The notes beneath the pieces are model-generated. The model had not been told where the DNA came from. It made no database searches and saw only the letters and a list, made by a program, of their open reading frames with translations. Of a stretch of 64,000 nucleotides of DNA, positions 10,804 through 22,022 are shown piece by piece. Both the position numbers and the translations under genes were made by a program. The DNA is taken from positions 49,572 through 113,571 of the forward strand of contig JBAMJV010007773.1 in assembly GCA_037951105.1 (NCBI GenBank), written 5' to 3'. The stretch comes from Echinarachnius parma. Lineage: Eukaryota; Echinodermata; Echinoidea; Clypeasteroida; Echinarachniidae. Positions within the stretch are counted from its first letter, which is position 1, and each line of letters opens with the position of its first letter.

Positions 10804-11660
10804 TATATATCAATATCAATACATATAAACTTTATCATCATTTCTATTTAAATATAACCTGAGTAATGAGAAGGGGACACACACTTCTTTAGAGTAACCC
10901 TCATAATTCTGACTGTTACCACAAAAATATGAAAAAAGAGGAACTACCGCCATACCCCTTGGAAAAGAAATTAAAAAAGTTAAACAGTCACAAGAATAAC
11001 AATACATAGAAGAAAAAAGAAGAACAAAACAAATAAATCGAATCGAACCACCAAGTGCGAAAAAAGAATAATAATAAACTACCGTCCGAATGAGCCGCCA
11101 CCCATCCCCTTCACTACACAAAAATAAGAATAAACAATAGACAAAACACGTCACTACTGAATTTTGCCTTTCTTTAACATCCTTCAGTCTTGACCGAGAT
11201 CAGACTGCACCAATCTATAGGGGCTTATAATAGGTAGCCAAACCCCAAATGCCTCGGGATTGCGAGGGTAATCACTGCATTTCCAGCTAGAAGGAACCCT
11301 TTCGTCAAGCACTGAACCCTTTTCTCCATCACTTCGCATTCATTATACTCCAAACAAAAGTATTTACCAATTCCATGTATTTCTTTTAAAATAACTCATA
11401 CGAATCGCTTTTGTTTCAATACCCCCTTATATCGGAAGCCCAAAACACTATCTAAAAAGAAATCTACTTTTGCTTTTTTTTAAGCATTCTATTAAAACAA
11501 AAACCGGAAAGGAATCAAAAAGAAAAAAAACCCTCAATCCTGAATAACCAATAACAGACATGATGTCTCAACAAGTAGACAACCTTCTACGACTGTAAAC
11601 AAAATTACATAATCAAAAGAGAAACCAAATACATTGTCTCATAAAAAAAAAAAAAAAAAA
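10804..11660 (-). other. LINE inter-ORF region, non-repeated part next to ORF2
   Basis: Leads into the ORF2 start. An open frame of 112 codons (11154-10816, minus strand) is hydrophobic and resembles no known protein; I treat it as chance. A run of about 23 A (T on the element strand) ends the stretch at 11643-11665. Confidence 0.5.
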
Positions 11661-12905
11661 AAAAACAATGACGTGTTTACACTTGATAATACTTCATATC
11701 CCCTTGTATGAGACTTCTATCCGGCGTTCAATTACCCGCCGACTTTAACCATTTCCATTAGATTTCCCGCCTTTTACACAAAATCAAAAAGAAATTCCTT
11801 GTCTCTTCAAGCATTCAATGACAATACTCCATTTAAGGGATTTTATAAGTACGACCCTCTATCCCATTTTGTGAGAGCATTAAATGACATTCAATTACTC
11901 TCGTATACCCTCTGTTACATCTATATAAATAAAAACAACTTTACAATACATTGGACTTTCGAATAGTCTCATAGAAAGAAGTACAAAACACTCGCTATTC
12001 TTGTATTTCATCACTTATAAGAATGTCAAAACTCCAATGTGACAACAACAATTCAGACTCAAGTAATACATTTTTTCAAAAAATCAAAAAGAAACAATGA
12101 ACAAAAGTTTCTCCTTTTTCTTCTTTTTCCTTCATTTTTTTCCCTTTTTCAATTACAAAAACCCTTTCCGAAATCCCTCAATTCTGGCCTAGTAGCAAAC
12201 TGGCTTGACATGTGTCAAAAAACACCAACAATTAAAACGGCTACTCCACACTTCTAATACCTCTCTAAAAAAAATAAGCATGACTAAGCCAGCTCTTTCA
12301 TCAATTTCGAAACCCTTTTTAGAGATCACTCAGTCATGACGTGGTGTCACTAGATTGGCTTTTCAAACATTCAATAAAAGGATTCCCCTAAAGAGACTTC
12401 ATCAGATAATAGACCGCCTCCGCAATGCATGCAAACAATACGCGTATGACGTAATACTCCCCGCTGGCAAGCCCAACAATGGCAACTAGGTCCGGCAAGC
12501 TAGATTACCCTGAGCTTGCCGGACCCAGTCACCACTGTCAAGCCCGCCAACGGGGACCCCGACGTCAACGCATACCACCTACACACACTGCAGAAGCGGT
12601 CTATTGACTTGTTTAAGTACCGTTCTTTATCCCATTTAAAAAAAAACAATTTACAATACATTAAGATGCTGAACCGTCTCACTAAACCCGCTATTCTTCT
12701 AATACATCACTTATAAGAATGTCACAATTCAGAGTCATTTTTAACTAATACCTAAGGAACAATAAAGGAACCTTTGTATCCAAAACCTTTTTCACAAACT
12801 CAGAATGAGTGAGCTCTCTTATCCCTTTTAAAACCTTTTTACAAGATTATTCAGTCCAGACGCGGTAGTCAACTGGCTTTAAAAAAATGCTAATCAATTA
12901 AAGAA
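11661..12905. repeat. Diverged tandem monomers inside the LINE
   Basis: Blocks such as CATTCAATNA, CCGACTTTA/TATCCCATTT, TTTACAATACATT, CTCGCTATTCTT and CATCACTTATAAGAATGTCA occur at both 11880-12025 and 12600-12725, showing old, diverged tandem copies related to the better-preserved arrays next to them. No coding frame of note. Confidence 0.65.
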
Positions 12906-14840
12906 AATATTCCACAAGGTCTTTACCAACCAGAATCTTTTCTCTCCATTTCCACCTGCACGTTATTTTGACCAAACACCCTGACATATCTTTAACTAAT
13001 CCCTAAGGAACAGTGAAGGAACATTTTTATCCAGAACCTTTTTCACAAACTCAGTCTTGACCCAAATAACAGATTGGCTTTTCATCGCCAATAATAGTGT
13101 CTAAACACCAATATAAAACAAGTTCATACAAACTCATATAATGCCTCTCTAAAAACAAAAACAAAAACCTGAATAAGTGAGCTCTTTTTATCCCTTTTAA
13201 AACCTTTTTGCGCGATTTTTTAGTCCAGATGCGGTATTCAACTGGCTTTTAAAACATGCCAATCAATTAAAGAAAATATTCCACAAGGTCTTTACCAACC
13301 AGAATCTTTTCTCTCCATTTCCACCTGCACGTTATTCTGACCAAACACCCTGACATATCTTTAACTAATCCCTAAGGAACAGTGAAGGAACATTTTTATC
13401 CAGAACCTTTTTCACAAACTCAGTCTTGACCCAAATAACAGATTGGCTTTTCATCGCCAATAATAGTGTCTAAACACCGATATAAAACAAGTTCATACAA
13501 ACTCATATAATGCCTCTCTAAAAACAAAAACCTAAATAAGTGAGCTCTTTTATCCCTTTTAAAACCTTTTTGCGAGATTTTTCAGTCCAGATGCGGTAGT
13601 CAACTGGCTTTAAAAAAAAAAAAAAAAAAAAGCCAATCAATTAAAGAAAAGATTTCACAAGGTTTTTACCAACCAGAATCTTTTCTCTCCATTTCCACCT
13701 GCACGTTATTTTGACCAAACACCATGACATATCTTTAACTAATCCCTAAGGAACAATGAAGGAACATGTTTATCCAGAACCTTTTTCACAAACTCAGTTC
13801 TGACCCAAATAACAGATTGGCTTTTCATCGCCAATAATAGTGTCTAAACACCAATATAAAACAAGTTCATACAAACTCATATAATGCCTCTCTGAAAACA
13901 AAAACCTAAATAAGTGAGCTCTTTGTATCCCTTTTAAAACCTTTTTGCGCGATTTTTTAGTCCAGATGCGGTATTCAACTGGCTTTTAAAACATGCCAAT
14001 CAATTAAAGAAAAGATTCCACAAGGTGTATACCAACCAAAATCTTTTCTCTCCATTTCCACCTGCACGTTATTTTAACCAAACACCATGGCATATCTTTA
14101 ACTAATCCCGAATTAGGAACAGTGAAAGAACATATTTATCCAAAACCTTTTTCACAAACTCAGTCCTGACCCAAATAACAGATTGGCTTTTCATCGCCAA
14201 TAATAGTGTCTAAACACCGATATAAAACAAGTTCATACAAACTCATATAATGCCTCTCTAAAAACAAAAACCTAAATAAGTGAGCTCTTTTATCCCTTTT
14301 AAAACCTTTTTGCGAGATTTTTCAGTCCAGATGCGGTAGTCAACTGGCTTTAAAAAAAAAAAAAAAAAAAGCCAATCAATTAAAGAAAAGATTTCACAAG
14401 GTTTTTACCAACCAGAATCTTTTCTCTCCATTTCCACCTGCACGTTATTTTGACCAAACACCATGACATATCTTTAACTAATCCCTAAGGAACAATGAAG
14501 GAACATGTTTATCCAGAACCTTTTTCACAAACTCAGTTCTGACCCAAATAACAGATTGGCTTTTCATCGCCAATAATAGTGTCTAAACACCAATATAAAA
14601 CAAGTTCATACAAACTCATATAATGCCTCTCTGAAAACAAAAACAGAAACCTAAATAGGTGAGCTCTTTTATCCTTTTAAAACCTTTTTACGAGATTTTT
14701 CAATCCAGACTCGATAGCCAACTGGCTTTTAAAAAATGCTAATCAATTAAAGAAAAGATTCCACAAGGTGTTTACCAACCAGAATCTTTTCTCTTTATTT
14801 CCACCTGCACGTTATTTCGACCAAAAACCATGACATATTA
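12906..14840. repeat. About 370-bp tandem repeats with dimer higher-order structure
   Basis: The word TTCCACAAGGT/TTTCACAAGGT recurs at about 12910, 13269, 13646, 14005, 14390 and 14757, giving units of 358-385 bp. Units alternate in detail: those at 13646 and 14390 share a poly(A) run of 18-20 and AACATGTTTATCC, while others have AACATTTTTATCC or AACATATTTATCC. The 13489 and 14233 blocks match over more than 130 bp at 744-bp spacing, so a dimer was amplified as a unit. It sits between ORF1 and ORF2 of the LINE. Confidence 0.92.
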
Positions 14841-15339
14841 AATAATATACAAACATCATAAATACCCTTCTCCCATTATAATGAGCTCCCAATTATATAT
14901 TATAAAACTATCAATATGATATCTTCAAAAGGGCATCAATGAGTACGTCGGTCGTATAGACATTACTTTTAACAACAAAATCACACAGGCCTGACTACCA
15001 GGCTGGCATTAATAACATTACAGAAAGCCAAACCCCAAATACCAATAAATTGTATAAACAAAAACCACTCCCTTCATTTTCACATACCTGTACCCCAAAG
15101 CAAAAGCAATGGCCCATGTACTTTTTTTTTCGACATTAATACCAATATCCAATTTTATAAAAAAAATTAAAAATAAAAAAATGCCAATTGTATATTGTGA
15201 CACTATTATTATATTTAGAAAAAAAATAAACAAATAAATAACATTCTATGAAACTTACATAATGAAAATCTATCATATTATAAATGCAAAAAATCTTATG
15301 ACATGAATGCAAGAATTATAGCAAGTATATATTTATGTA
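14841..15339. other. LINE inter-ORF region, AT-rich
   Basis: AT-rich with A-runs; no gene or clear repeat seen. The short frame at 15233-15018 on the minus strand is low-complexity. Confidence 0.5.
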
Positions 15340-16085
15340 ATTGTCTTTTAGTTCAAATAATACAAATTATGCTTCCTTTCGATTGTCAAGTTCAATCTTA
15401 AACTACCTCGGTCTTTCTATTTTCTTTAACTTTCCATCTACCCCATGTTCTTCATTTTACTCATTATCAAGTTTTTTTTAATTATTTTATTGTCCATTTT
15501 TTTTCTTTCTTTTAATCCACCGAATGTCATTATGAGTTTACTCACTCTTGTCTATATCGTCTCTAATCTTGTGAATTCCTCATCTAATCTTTATCCATGC
15601 TGTAAGCTTCTTATTATTCATTTTCCACGTTTTCAATTTTTCCATATACCCTATTCATACAATTACGAATTGACTTATATTCTCAAATATTTTAATAAAT
15701 CCAATTCTGCTTCTAAATTCAAACAGGAATATATAATTGTCTTTCCATTCAAATAATACAAATTATGCTTTCTTTCAATTGTCAAGTTCAATCTTAAACT
15801 ATCTCGGTCCTTCTATTTTCTTTAACTTTCCATGTACTCCATGTTCTTCATTTTACTCATTATATAAGTTTTGTATTATTTTATTGTCCAATTTTTTTTC
15901 TTTCTTTTAATCCACCGAATGTCATTATGAGTATACTCACTCTTGTCTGTATCGTCTCTAATCTTGTGAATTCCTCATCTGATCTTGATCCATGTTGTAA
16001 GCTTCTTGTTATCCATTTTCCACGTTTTCAATTTTTTCATAAACCATATTCATGCAGTTACTAATTGACTTATATTCTCCAATAT
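15340..16085. repeat. Tandem duplication of about 398 bp next to LINE ORF1
   Basis: 15340-15737 and 15738-16085 match over nearly their whole length (TTGTCTTT, AATACAAATTATGCTT, GTCAAGTTCAATCTTAAACT, CCACCGAATGTCATTATGAG). It lies directly downstream of ORF1 on the element's strand. Confidence 0.9.
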
Positions 16086-16156
16086 TTTGATAAATCCATC
16101 TGCTTCTAAATTCAAAAAGGGATCTCGCTCGTTGCCCCCTCCGTACACCTCTTCCT

Positions 16157-17266
16157 TCAAGGTTCCTCCAAGACACCTTCCATCTCATCAACATCCCTCC
16201 TCTCCTCTGTGCTATTCCCTGCCGCTTCAGTTTGGCCGCTGGTCTCCCGTCTATTCTCCTCTCCCTTCCGCTCCTGATCTCCCGTCGCTTCTGCCCGTCT
16301 TGGATACGTTCCTTGCCGCCCATGGTCCCTGGTAACCTTCAATGTCGGCCAGTCCTCTCGGTTGAGCTGGGCACCACTCGTAGCTGGAATACTTGGCATC
16401 ACCTCTCGGCTCCTTTCATCGGCCAGTTTGGAGCTCCTAGGGGGTCTCTCGCCTGATCTAGACGCGCCATCTTTTCCCCCTTTAGCATCTTTAATCACCA
16501 GTTTCCACGGTTCACTTCTGGAAAAGAAGGCGATTTTCCCCATCTCCCTGGCTTTTTTCATTTGCTCCATTTGCTCCTTTCTCATCTGTCGAATACGTTT
16601 CGGCAGATCATCCGTGATGAAATACGATGTGCCCTTGAGGTTTTTGGCATGGTTCATAATTTTAACTTTGTCGTCGTATCTGAAGAAACGGACTTTGATG
16701 GGCCGAGGTTTCTGTGCTGATGGTATTCTGTGTAGTCGCTGATGTTCAATTCTCTCCCCATCCCCTATCTTTAACTTTGTTTTATAGAAGTCTCTCACCA
16801 CTTCTTCGGTATTCTCATTTTCTGATAGTTCAGGTACACCAAGAATTACAATATTCTCTCTGGTGGCATATGCGGCTACTTTGTCGATTTCCATATAAGC
16901 ATCCTGCAAGTCAGTTTTTAGTTTCTTTTCCATTCTTGGTAACTCGGTTTGGATCTCTTCTACCACTTTATTTTGAAAGTCCAGAGCGTCTCCAATTTCT
17001 GCGAAACGATGTTCAAATTCCTTAAATTTGCGTATCAGTTTGTTCTCCATGTCATCAATTCTTTCGCTGAACTTGTCCATTTTTGAGTTTATTTGTTCAA
17101 TGGCCGACAGTAATGTTCCATTATCTATTCCCGAGGCATCGGGGCTTGTCGGCGTAACAGGCCTACGCCGCTTGGCTTGGCCAAGCGGCTTGGCCCCCGT
17201 GCTTAGCTGTCCAGTGGTCCGATGCATGGTGCTTGAAGACAAGTAGAAGCGAGGCGCGGCAAACAT
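16157..17266 (-). CDS. LINE ORF1: L1-type RNA-binding protein, 369 aa
   Basis: Residues 50-125 are heptad-like and charged (MDKFSERIDDMENKLIRKF near 62), fitting a trimerising coiled coil. Residues 133-210 resemble the L1 ORF1 RRM (RENIVILGVPE near 136, HRIPSAQKPRPIKVRFF near 183), followed by a basic C-terminal domain (DDLPKRIRQMRKEQ near 219) and a charged, low-complexity tail from about 265. L1 ORF1 proteins bind element RNA and act as chaperones in the ribonucleoprotein. No zinc knuckle is visible. The first ATG is only 28 bases from the element end; a second in-frame ATG at 17227 has a better context (AGCACCATGC). The frame is intact. Confidence 0.88.
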   Translation of the reverse strand: MFAAPRFYLSSSTMHRTTGQLSTGAKPLGQAKRRRPVTPTSPDASGIDNGTLLSAIEQINSKMDKFSERIDDMENKLIRKFKEFEHRFAEIGDALDFQNKVVEEIQTELPRMEKKLKTDLQDAYMEIDKVAAYATRENIVILGVPELSENENTEEVVRDFYKTKLKIGDGERIEHQRLHRIPSAQKPRPIKVRFFRYDDKVKIMNHAKNLKGTSYFITDDLPKRIRQMRKEQMEQMKKAREMGKIAFFSRSEPWKLVIKDAKGGKDGASRSGERPPRSSKLADERSREVMPSIPATSGAQLNREDWPTLKVTRDHGRQGTYPRRAEATGDQERKGEENRRETSGQTEAAGNSTEERRDVDEMEGVLEEP

Positions 17267-17293
17267 ACGTGTTATACTATAGGGGATGGGTGG

Positions 17294-17327
17294 CGTTTAT
17301 AATCGATCATGAACCCCGATAGCAATT
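17294..17327. repeat. Right flank of the LINE insertion site
   Basis: Thirty-four bases (CGTTTATAATCGATCATGAA onward to AGCAATT) identical to 17854-17887 in the unoccupied copy. Confidence 0.85.
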
Positions 17328-17600
17328 CTGCGTTGGCCCAATGGGTGATTTCAAGTATCGTGTTTAGGGCTGGTGTTAGTGTTTATAAAACTGGCGTTTG
17401 TGTGTAATAAACACTAACACCGGCCTTAAACACCATACTTGAAATCACCCAATGTCGGCCCACTTACGACGCATTGGGATCGATTGCGGAACGAACCTTT
17501 ACCGATCATAAATCACTAATTAATAGGTGTATCAAAGTGAATAAAGAGGGGGCTTTGCACCCCCAATATTTTGTTAATAAAATTTAATTTAATTGTATTA
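17328..17600. mobile_element. Foldback element in the target copy
   Basis: An insertion absent from the second target copy at 17764-18040; flanked by AATT-like words. It contains an inverted repeat: GGGTGATTTCAAGTAT at 17344 pairs with ATACTTGAAATCACCC at about 17432, extending through GGTGTTAGTGTTTA and TAAACACTAACACC. No coding capacity. Confidence 0.75.
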
Positions 17601-17603
17601 ATT

Positions 17604-18040
17604 TACCAATTCAACAACATAATATAATGTACAATATTTCACAATTTCCCGTCATTTATTAAAAAGGATAGACATTGCATAGTATATTAGTCAAAACTAG
17701 CCCTTGAACAACTATATAAACAATACAAGTATATACTGCACATTATATTATCGATAATATTACAACAAATTATATAGAAAACAGGGACATGATAACACTG
17801 TTTTCAATACAAATAATAGCAAAAATAGGAATTTTTCTGTTCACTATTATGATCGTTTATAATCGATCATGAACCCCGATAGCAATTTACAAATTTAACA
17901 AAATCATATAATGTACAATATTTCACAATTTCCCGTCATTTATTAAAAAGGATAGACATTGCATAGTATATTAGTCAAAACTAGCCCTTGAACACCTATA
18001 TAAGCAATACAAGTATATACTGCACATTGTATTACAACAA
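17604..18040. repeat. Tandem duplication holding the unoccupied LINE site
   Basis: The block ATAATGTACAATATTTCACA to ACAAGTATATACTGCACATT occurs at 17619-17746 and again at 17908-18027. Between them lies 17768-17887, which is the LINE's left and right flanks joined without the LINE. Best read as a tandem duplication of a ~277-bp unit: copy 1 carries the LINE and the foldback element, copy 2 (17764-18040) is empty. Confidence 0.85.
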
Positions 18041-18351
18041 TCCAAAATGTTCCAAAAACGTTTTCATACATTGTTGGTAGAACATAATTCAAATATATTG
18101 TAATTATTGTACAATTTAAGAAATCCATATCGTGACATTGTACATTTTAAGTCGCATGGAGGTTCATCTAAAATTACTGCCCCAATGTATGAAATGGACT
18201 GTTTCCCTATATCTGTCTTGATTTAGCTATCTTGCATTTTGTTAATCAATTTTCCCCGTGAAATATATAGCAGTGGTTCAATCTTTTTTTTCGTAATATT
18301 TGTATCTAAATTATATTACCACAAATGAAGTGCAATCCACTTGTGTTTTCA
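18041..18351. other. Intergenic, nothing recognised
   Basis: AT-rich, no supported feature. Confidence 0.55.
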
Positions 18352-18881
18352 TTAAAAGGATAGTTGAGTTTTGATAAAGAGAGTTCAGCTTTGGTTAACC
18401 TGAGCTTTAGTAACTAAAACCTGCATCATTACATTACAAACAAACAGTTATAACTTACTCCACCATGCTCGAAATTAATAACACATCAAATTACAAATGA
18501 CTAAGTAAAAAGCATGTTTCCATTAAAAAAGAGACGTTAAAACTCAGGAGGATGCTCATTAAAAACATATTGGTTTTAACCATTACAAATAAATCAACAA
18601 TTATTCAAAAACATCTTTAATAGTACCTTTCTAAAAAGAAGAAGCAATTTTTAAAATTTGTTAGCGGCCGATTCAAAGTTATATTGTCCGTTCCCTACAA
18701 TTATTAAAATGTTAGGTTTATGGATATCTTAGGCTTTTCTGAAACAATTTTGATCAAATTAAGTTTATTCTGTCATTACAATTGTATGCTCTTTCAAACT
18801 CGACACTCCGTTTTTTATTATCTCACACAAATATTGTGTAACGGCCTCTATATACCAAAACTCAACTCAACTATCCTTTAA
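18352..18881 (+). mobile_element. TTAA-flanked MITE (family 1)
   Basis: TTAA at 18352 and 18878; inverted ends AAAGGATAGTTGAGTTTTG and ACTCAACTATCCTTT. Shares internal blocks (TAACTTACTCCACCATGC, AAATGACTAAGTAAAA) with the other copies. Non-coding. Confidence 0.85.
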
Positions 18882-19769
18882 TACGAATCCTTGATACCAA
18901 ACAATTTTTTGTCGGTAACGATTTCTAAAAAGCATGAATTTGGTATAATATATTTTCTTTACACCTATATGAAATGCGTCAATATTTTACCTCATTACAT
19001 TTAAATCTATGTGTAAATACTCTCTAAAAAGTGAGAAACCGGCTAAAAATCATCTGCAAACAATCCCAAATGGAAATAATAACGTAGGTTTGGAAATCGT
19101 TTATACAAATGAGGAAAGACGCTGGTACCACTACAGATCATTTTGAAACTCCATAATGTAATCGGTAATCAAGAAGAAAAAACATCATAAGTTAGAGTGA
19201 TATCGGATAAATACCCCTTGACCACGGGCACCGAGTTGGATGTGAACAAAGTCTTTGCGAATTTCATGAACATGAACATGCACTATAGGGAAAAGTGTTG
19301 TTAGTCCTTTGCGAAATCTAAGAAGATTCTGTTTGTAACACTTCTAGCATTTTTGCCACTGATTCGTACACAGTTGATGAATTAAATTGATCAATGCTAT
19401 AAACTTCGCATTCATCAGCCTGCTCTAAAACCATACTGGTGTAGTGGTGTTCATAATATAATAACATAACTTGAACCGTGAAAATTTGTAGACGTGGTGT
19501 GGCAAAATTTTCGCGTTCTCGTTTGTCCTTAATTAAGCAAGACAATTAATCCAATATTGCTGCGTTCTACCATTATATCGTGGACTGCGCCCTATTGACC
19601 AGCATGCCTTGCTCCCAAGGGATCAGAAAGTGCACGTGTGGATTGATTGTGAGTGTGTCCGATGACCCCCCGATGACCGGGGTAATAATATCTTTATTAG
19701 GCGCTATATAAATCGAAACATTATTATTATCTTATTTGTATTTTCATTATAAATTATAATTTCATCAAA
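18882..19769. other. Intergenic with a SINE-like tail at 19560-19735
   Basis: Mostly featureless. At 19560-19735 the sequence ends in AGGCGCTATATAAATCGAAACATTATTATTATC, a 3' tail style common to short retroposons of marine invertebrates; no A or B box was identified. Confidence 0.35.
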
Positions 19770-20292
19770 CGATTATTTGGCTGCACATTCGTGAATGCTA
19801 CCCAACTAACAATTGAACGTTTTCTGAACGTTCTAAACAGGTTCAAAGTTGGTTATTTGGACGTTATGTGAAAACGTTTTAAAACGTGTATTTGTGGAAG
19901 ATTGAAAACGTTTTTAAAACGTGCCAAATGGACCTTTTTAAAACGTTGTTTAAACGTTACCAAAAAAACAATAAAAAACCTTTCATGTATTTGCTTTCAA
20001 GTGCAAGGACCAGCAGAAACCCTGTCGGACGCTGGAGACGTTTTAAGAACGTTTTTTAAACGTTGATTAAAGACGAAGACCTACGTGACCTAATAAAAAC
20101 GTTTTGTAAACGTTTTGTAAACGTTTTGTGTTTGCTGGGTAGTGCCCGTAATTAATGTACTCGGGTGTCTATTCACGAAAGCTTATGCGTATGCACTTAT
20201 TCGGAATTTGAAAGACCGATTCCAACAATTACACGACAATGCGTGAATTTGAATGATTTCGATTGAAAAAGTGTCAAATTGAGCGGGAAAAT
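19770..20292. repeat. Dispersed repeat (second copy), interrupted
   Basis: Same family as 2030-2312; interrupted at 19801-20138 by the next element. Words on both sides (GCACATTCGTGAATGC before, GTGCCCGTAATTAATG after) line up with the continuous copy near 2.1 kb. Confidence 0.75.
19801..20138. mobile_element. 338-bp element with AAACGTTT subrepeats
   Basis: Ends CCCAACTAACA and TGTTTGCTGGG are imperfect inverted repeats, flanked by TA on both sides. The inside is rich in degenerate AAAACGTTTTNNAAACG words. Looks like a non-autonomous DNA transposon with subterminal minisatellite, similar in style to the CCCAGATAACA elements at 5868 and 21766. Confidence 0.75.
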
Positions 20293-20360
20293 GTTATGAT
20301 TAATAATAAGTATTCATCAATTGTATCATAATTCTGTTGCTATCATTTCATCGTTGGCCA

Positions 20361-21766
20361 AATCTCATTCAACCAACCAATAACGACACTACGTAGTAGG
20401 CAAAACGTTGGCCTAACGCTGGCTTGCCTACCGTCGAAATGTGGTTGTTTGTTAAAGGTTGGTTTGACGTCAACTAGCCAACCAATATCCAACGTCGCTC
20501 ATTAACCGAATGTTGTAGTAGGCGAAATGTTGGCCTGACGTTGGCTTGCCCACCGTCGAAATGTGATTGTTTGTTAAAGGTTGGTTTGACGTCAACTAGC
20601 CAACCAATATCCAACGTCGCTCATTGACCGAATGTTGTAGTAGGCGAAACGTTGGCGTAACGTTGGATTGCCCACCGTCAAAATGTGGTTGTTTGTTAAA
20701 GTTTGGTTTGACGTCAACTAGCCAACCAATATCCAACGTCGCTCATTGACCGAATGTTGTAGTAGGCGAAACGTTGGCCTAATGTTGGCTTGCCTACCGT
20801 CGAAATGTGGTTGTTTGTTATAGGTTGGCTTGACGTCAACTAGCCAACCAATATCCAACGTCGCCCATTGACCGAATGTTGTAGTAGGCGAAACGTTGGC
20901 CTAACGTTGGCTTGCCTACCGTCGAAATGTGGTTGTTTGTTAAAGGTTGGTTTGACGTCAGCTAGCCAACCAATATCCAACGTCGCTCATTGACCGAATG
21001 TTGTAGTAAGCGAAACGTTGGCCTAACGTTAGCTTGCCTACCGTCGAAATGTGGTTGCTTGTCAAATGTTGCTTTGACGTCAGCTAGCCAACCAATTTGG
21101 AACGCCATTCATTGATGTAATTACGTAGTAGGCGAAACGTTGACTTGCCTATTGTCGAAATGTGGTTGTATGTCAAACATTGGTTAGCCAACCAATATCC
21201 AACGCCACGCATTGGCCGAATGTTGTAGTAGGCGAAATGTTGGCCCAACGTTGGCTGCCTACCGTCGTAATGTGGTTGTTTGTCAAACGTTGGTTTGACG
21301 TCAACTAGCCAACCATATCTAAACGCAAGTCATTGACACAATTTCGTATAGTAGGAGAAAACGTTGGTATAACGTTGGCGCGTGCACTCACGCTGCACGA
21401 AGATTTGGGTTGTTTGCCAAACGTTAGTACGACGTCAACTAGCCAACCAATTTCCAACGCCACTCATCGACACAATGTCGTAGTAGGCGAAACGTTGGCC
21501 CAACGTTTGTTTTTCGACCATAGAAATATGATTGTTCGTCCAACTATCACCCAACGTTTGTTTCAACGTACATTTGCCAATCAGTTTGCCAACAGTCAAC
21601 AGACGTTGGCTTAACGTTGGCTTAACGTCGTTTTAACGTCAGCTCGCCGACTGCACAAATGTGGTTGTAAATTTACCTTAGGCCAACGTTGGCTAAACGT
21701 TGTTTTGCCAACCGCGACGGTGCCGACTATAGACTACGTTGGGCCAACGTAGCATTGTTATCTGGG
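20361..21766. mobile_element. Element with a 120-bp minisatellite and a GTTATCTGGG right end
   Basis: About ten degenerate tandem units near 120 bp (AAACGTTGGCCTAACGTTGG, CGAAATGTGGTTGTTTGT, GACGTCAACTAGCCAACCAA) spaced at about 20403, 20523, 20644, 20766, 20886 and 21008, then more diverged. It closes with GGGCCAACGTAGCATTGTTA and TCTGGG at 21741-21766, the reverse complement of the start at 5868. Regular spacing is not CRISPR: the units have no unique spacers. No left terminus visible. Confidence 0.85.
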
Positions 21767-22022
21767 TACATATTATTGTGGACCTATGCTTAGGGTTATA
21801 AATATGTCAGAATATGTCAAGGTGGGTGGGTGCAGCAAGAGTTCGCCCAGGTTGTTTGATGGTATTTAAGGGTGAATTCTCCCCTCCCCCCCCCCCCCTC
21901 AAGCACGCACAACAAACATGTATTACACATCATGAATTCAGAGAGGTGGGACCTAGCTCTCTGTATGAATGCATGTTCACCTTTTCATGCAGAGAAAAAC
22001 ACACTTATTACCCCCTTTCTCT

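Larger units (their letters stand above)
6720..17293 (-). mobile_element. L1/Tx1-type LINE, about 10.6 kb, both ORFs intact
   Basis: A non-LTR retrotransposon read on the minus strand: ORF1 at 17266-16157, a long tandem-repeat region, ORF2 at 10803-7021, then an A-rich 3' tail (T-rich on the plus strand at 6717-6765). Both ends are set by comparison with the unoccupied target copy at 17768-17887: left flank stops at 6719, right flank resumes at 17294. Only about 28 bases precede the first ORF1 ATG, so the 5' end may be truncated or the leader very short. No target-site duplication is visible; instead about 3 bases (GAT) of target seem lost. L1-type elements copy themselves by target-primed reverse transcription. 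Intact 369- and 1260-codon frames suggest a young, possibly active copy. What is unusual is the 5.3 kb between the ORFs. Confidence 0.8.

Noticed and set aside
10816-11154. 112-codon minus-strand frame just upstream of LINE ORF2 as a third LINE protein
   Set aside because: Hydrophobic, low-complexity, no homology I recognise and no such protein in L1-type elements.
15018-15756. Short frames in the LINE inter-ORF region
   Set aside because: AT-rich low-complexity translations; the region is a non-coding tandem duplication.
16087-17246. Plus-strand frames of 72-126 codons over LINE ORF1
   Set aside because: They are antisense shadows of the ORF1 coding frame.
20361-21766. Regularly spaced repeats that could suggest a CRISPR array
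   Set aside because: Units of 120 bp repeat as a whole with no unique spacers, and the setting is an animal genome; this is a minisatellite inside a transposon.
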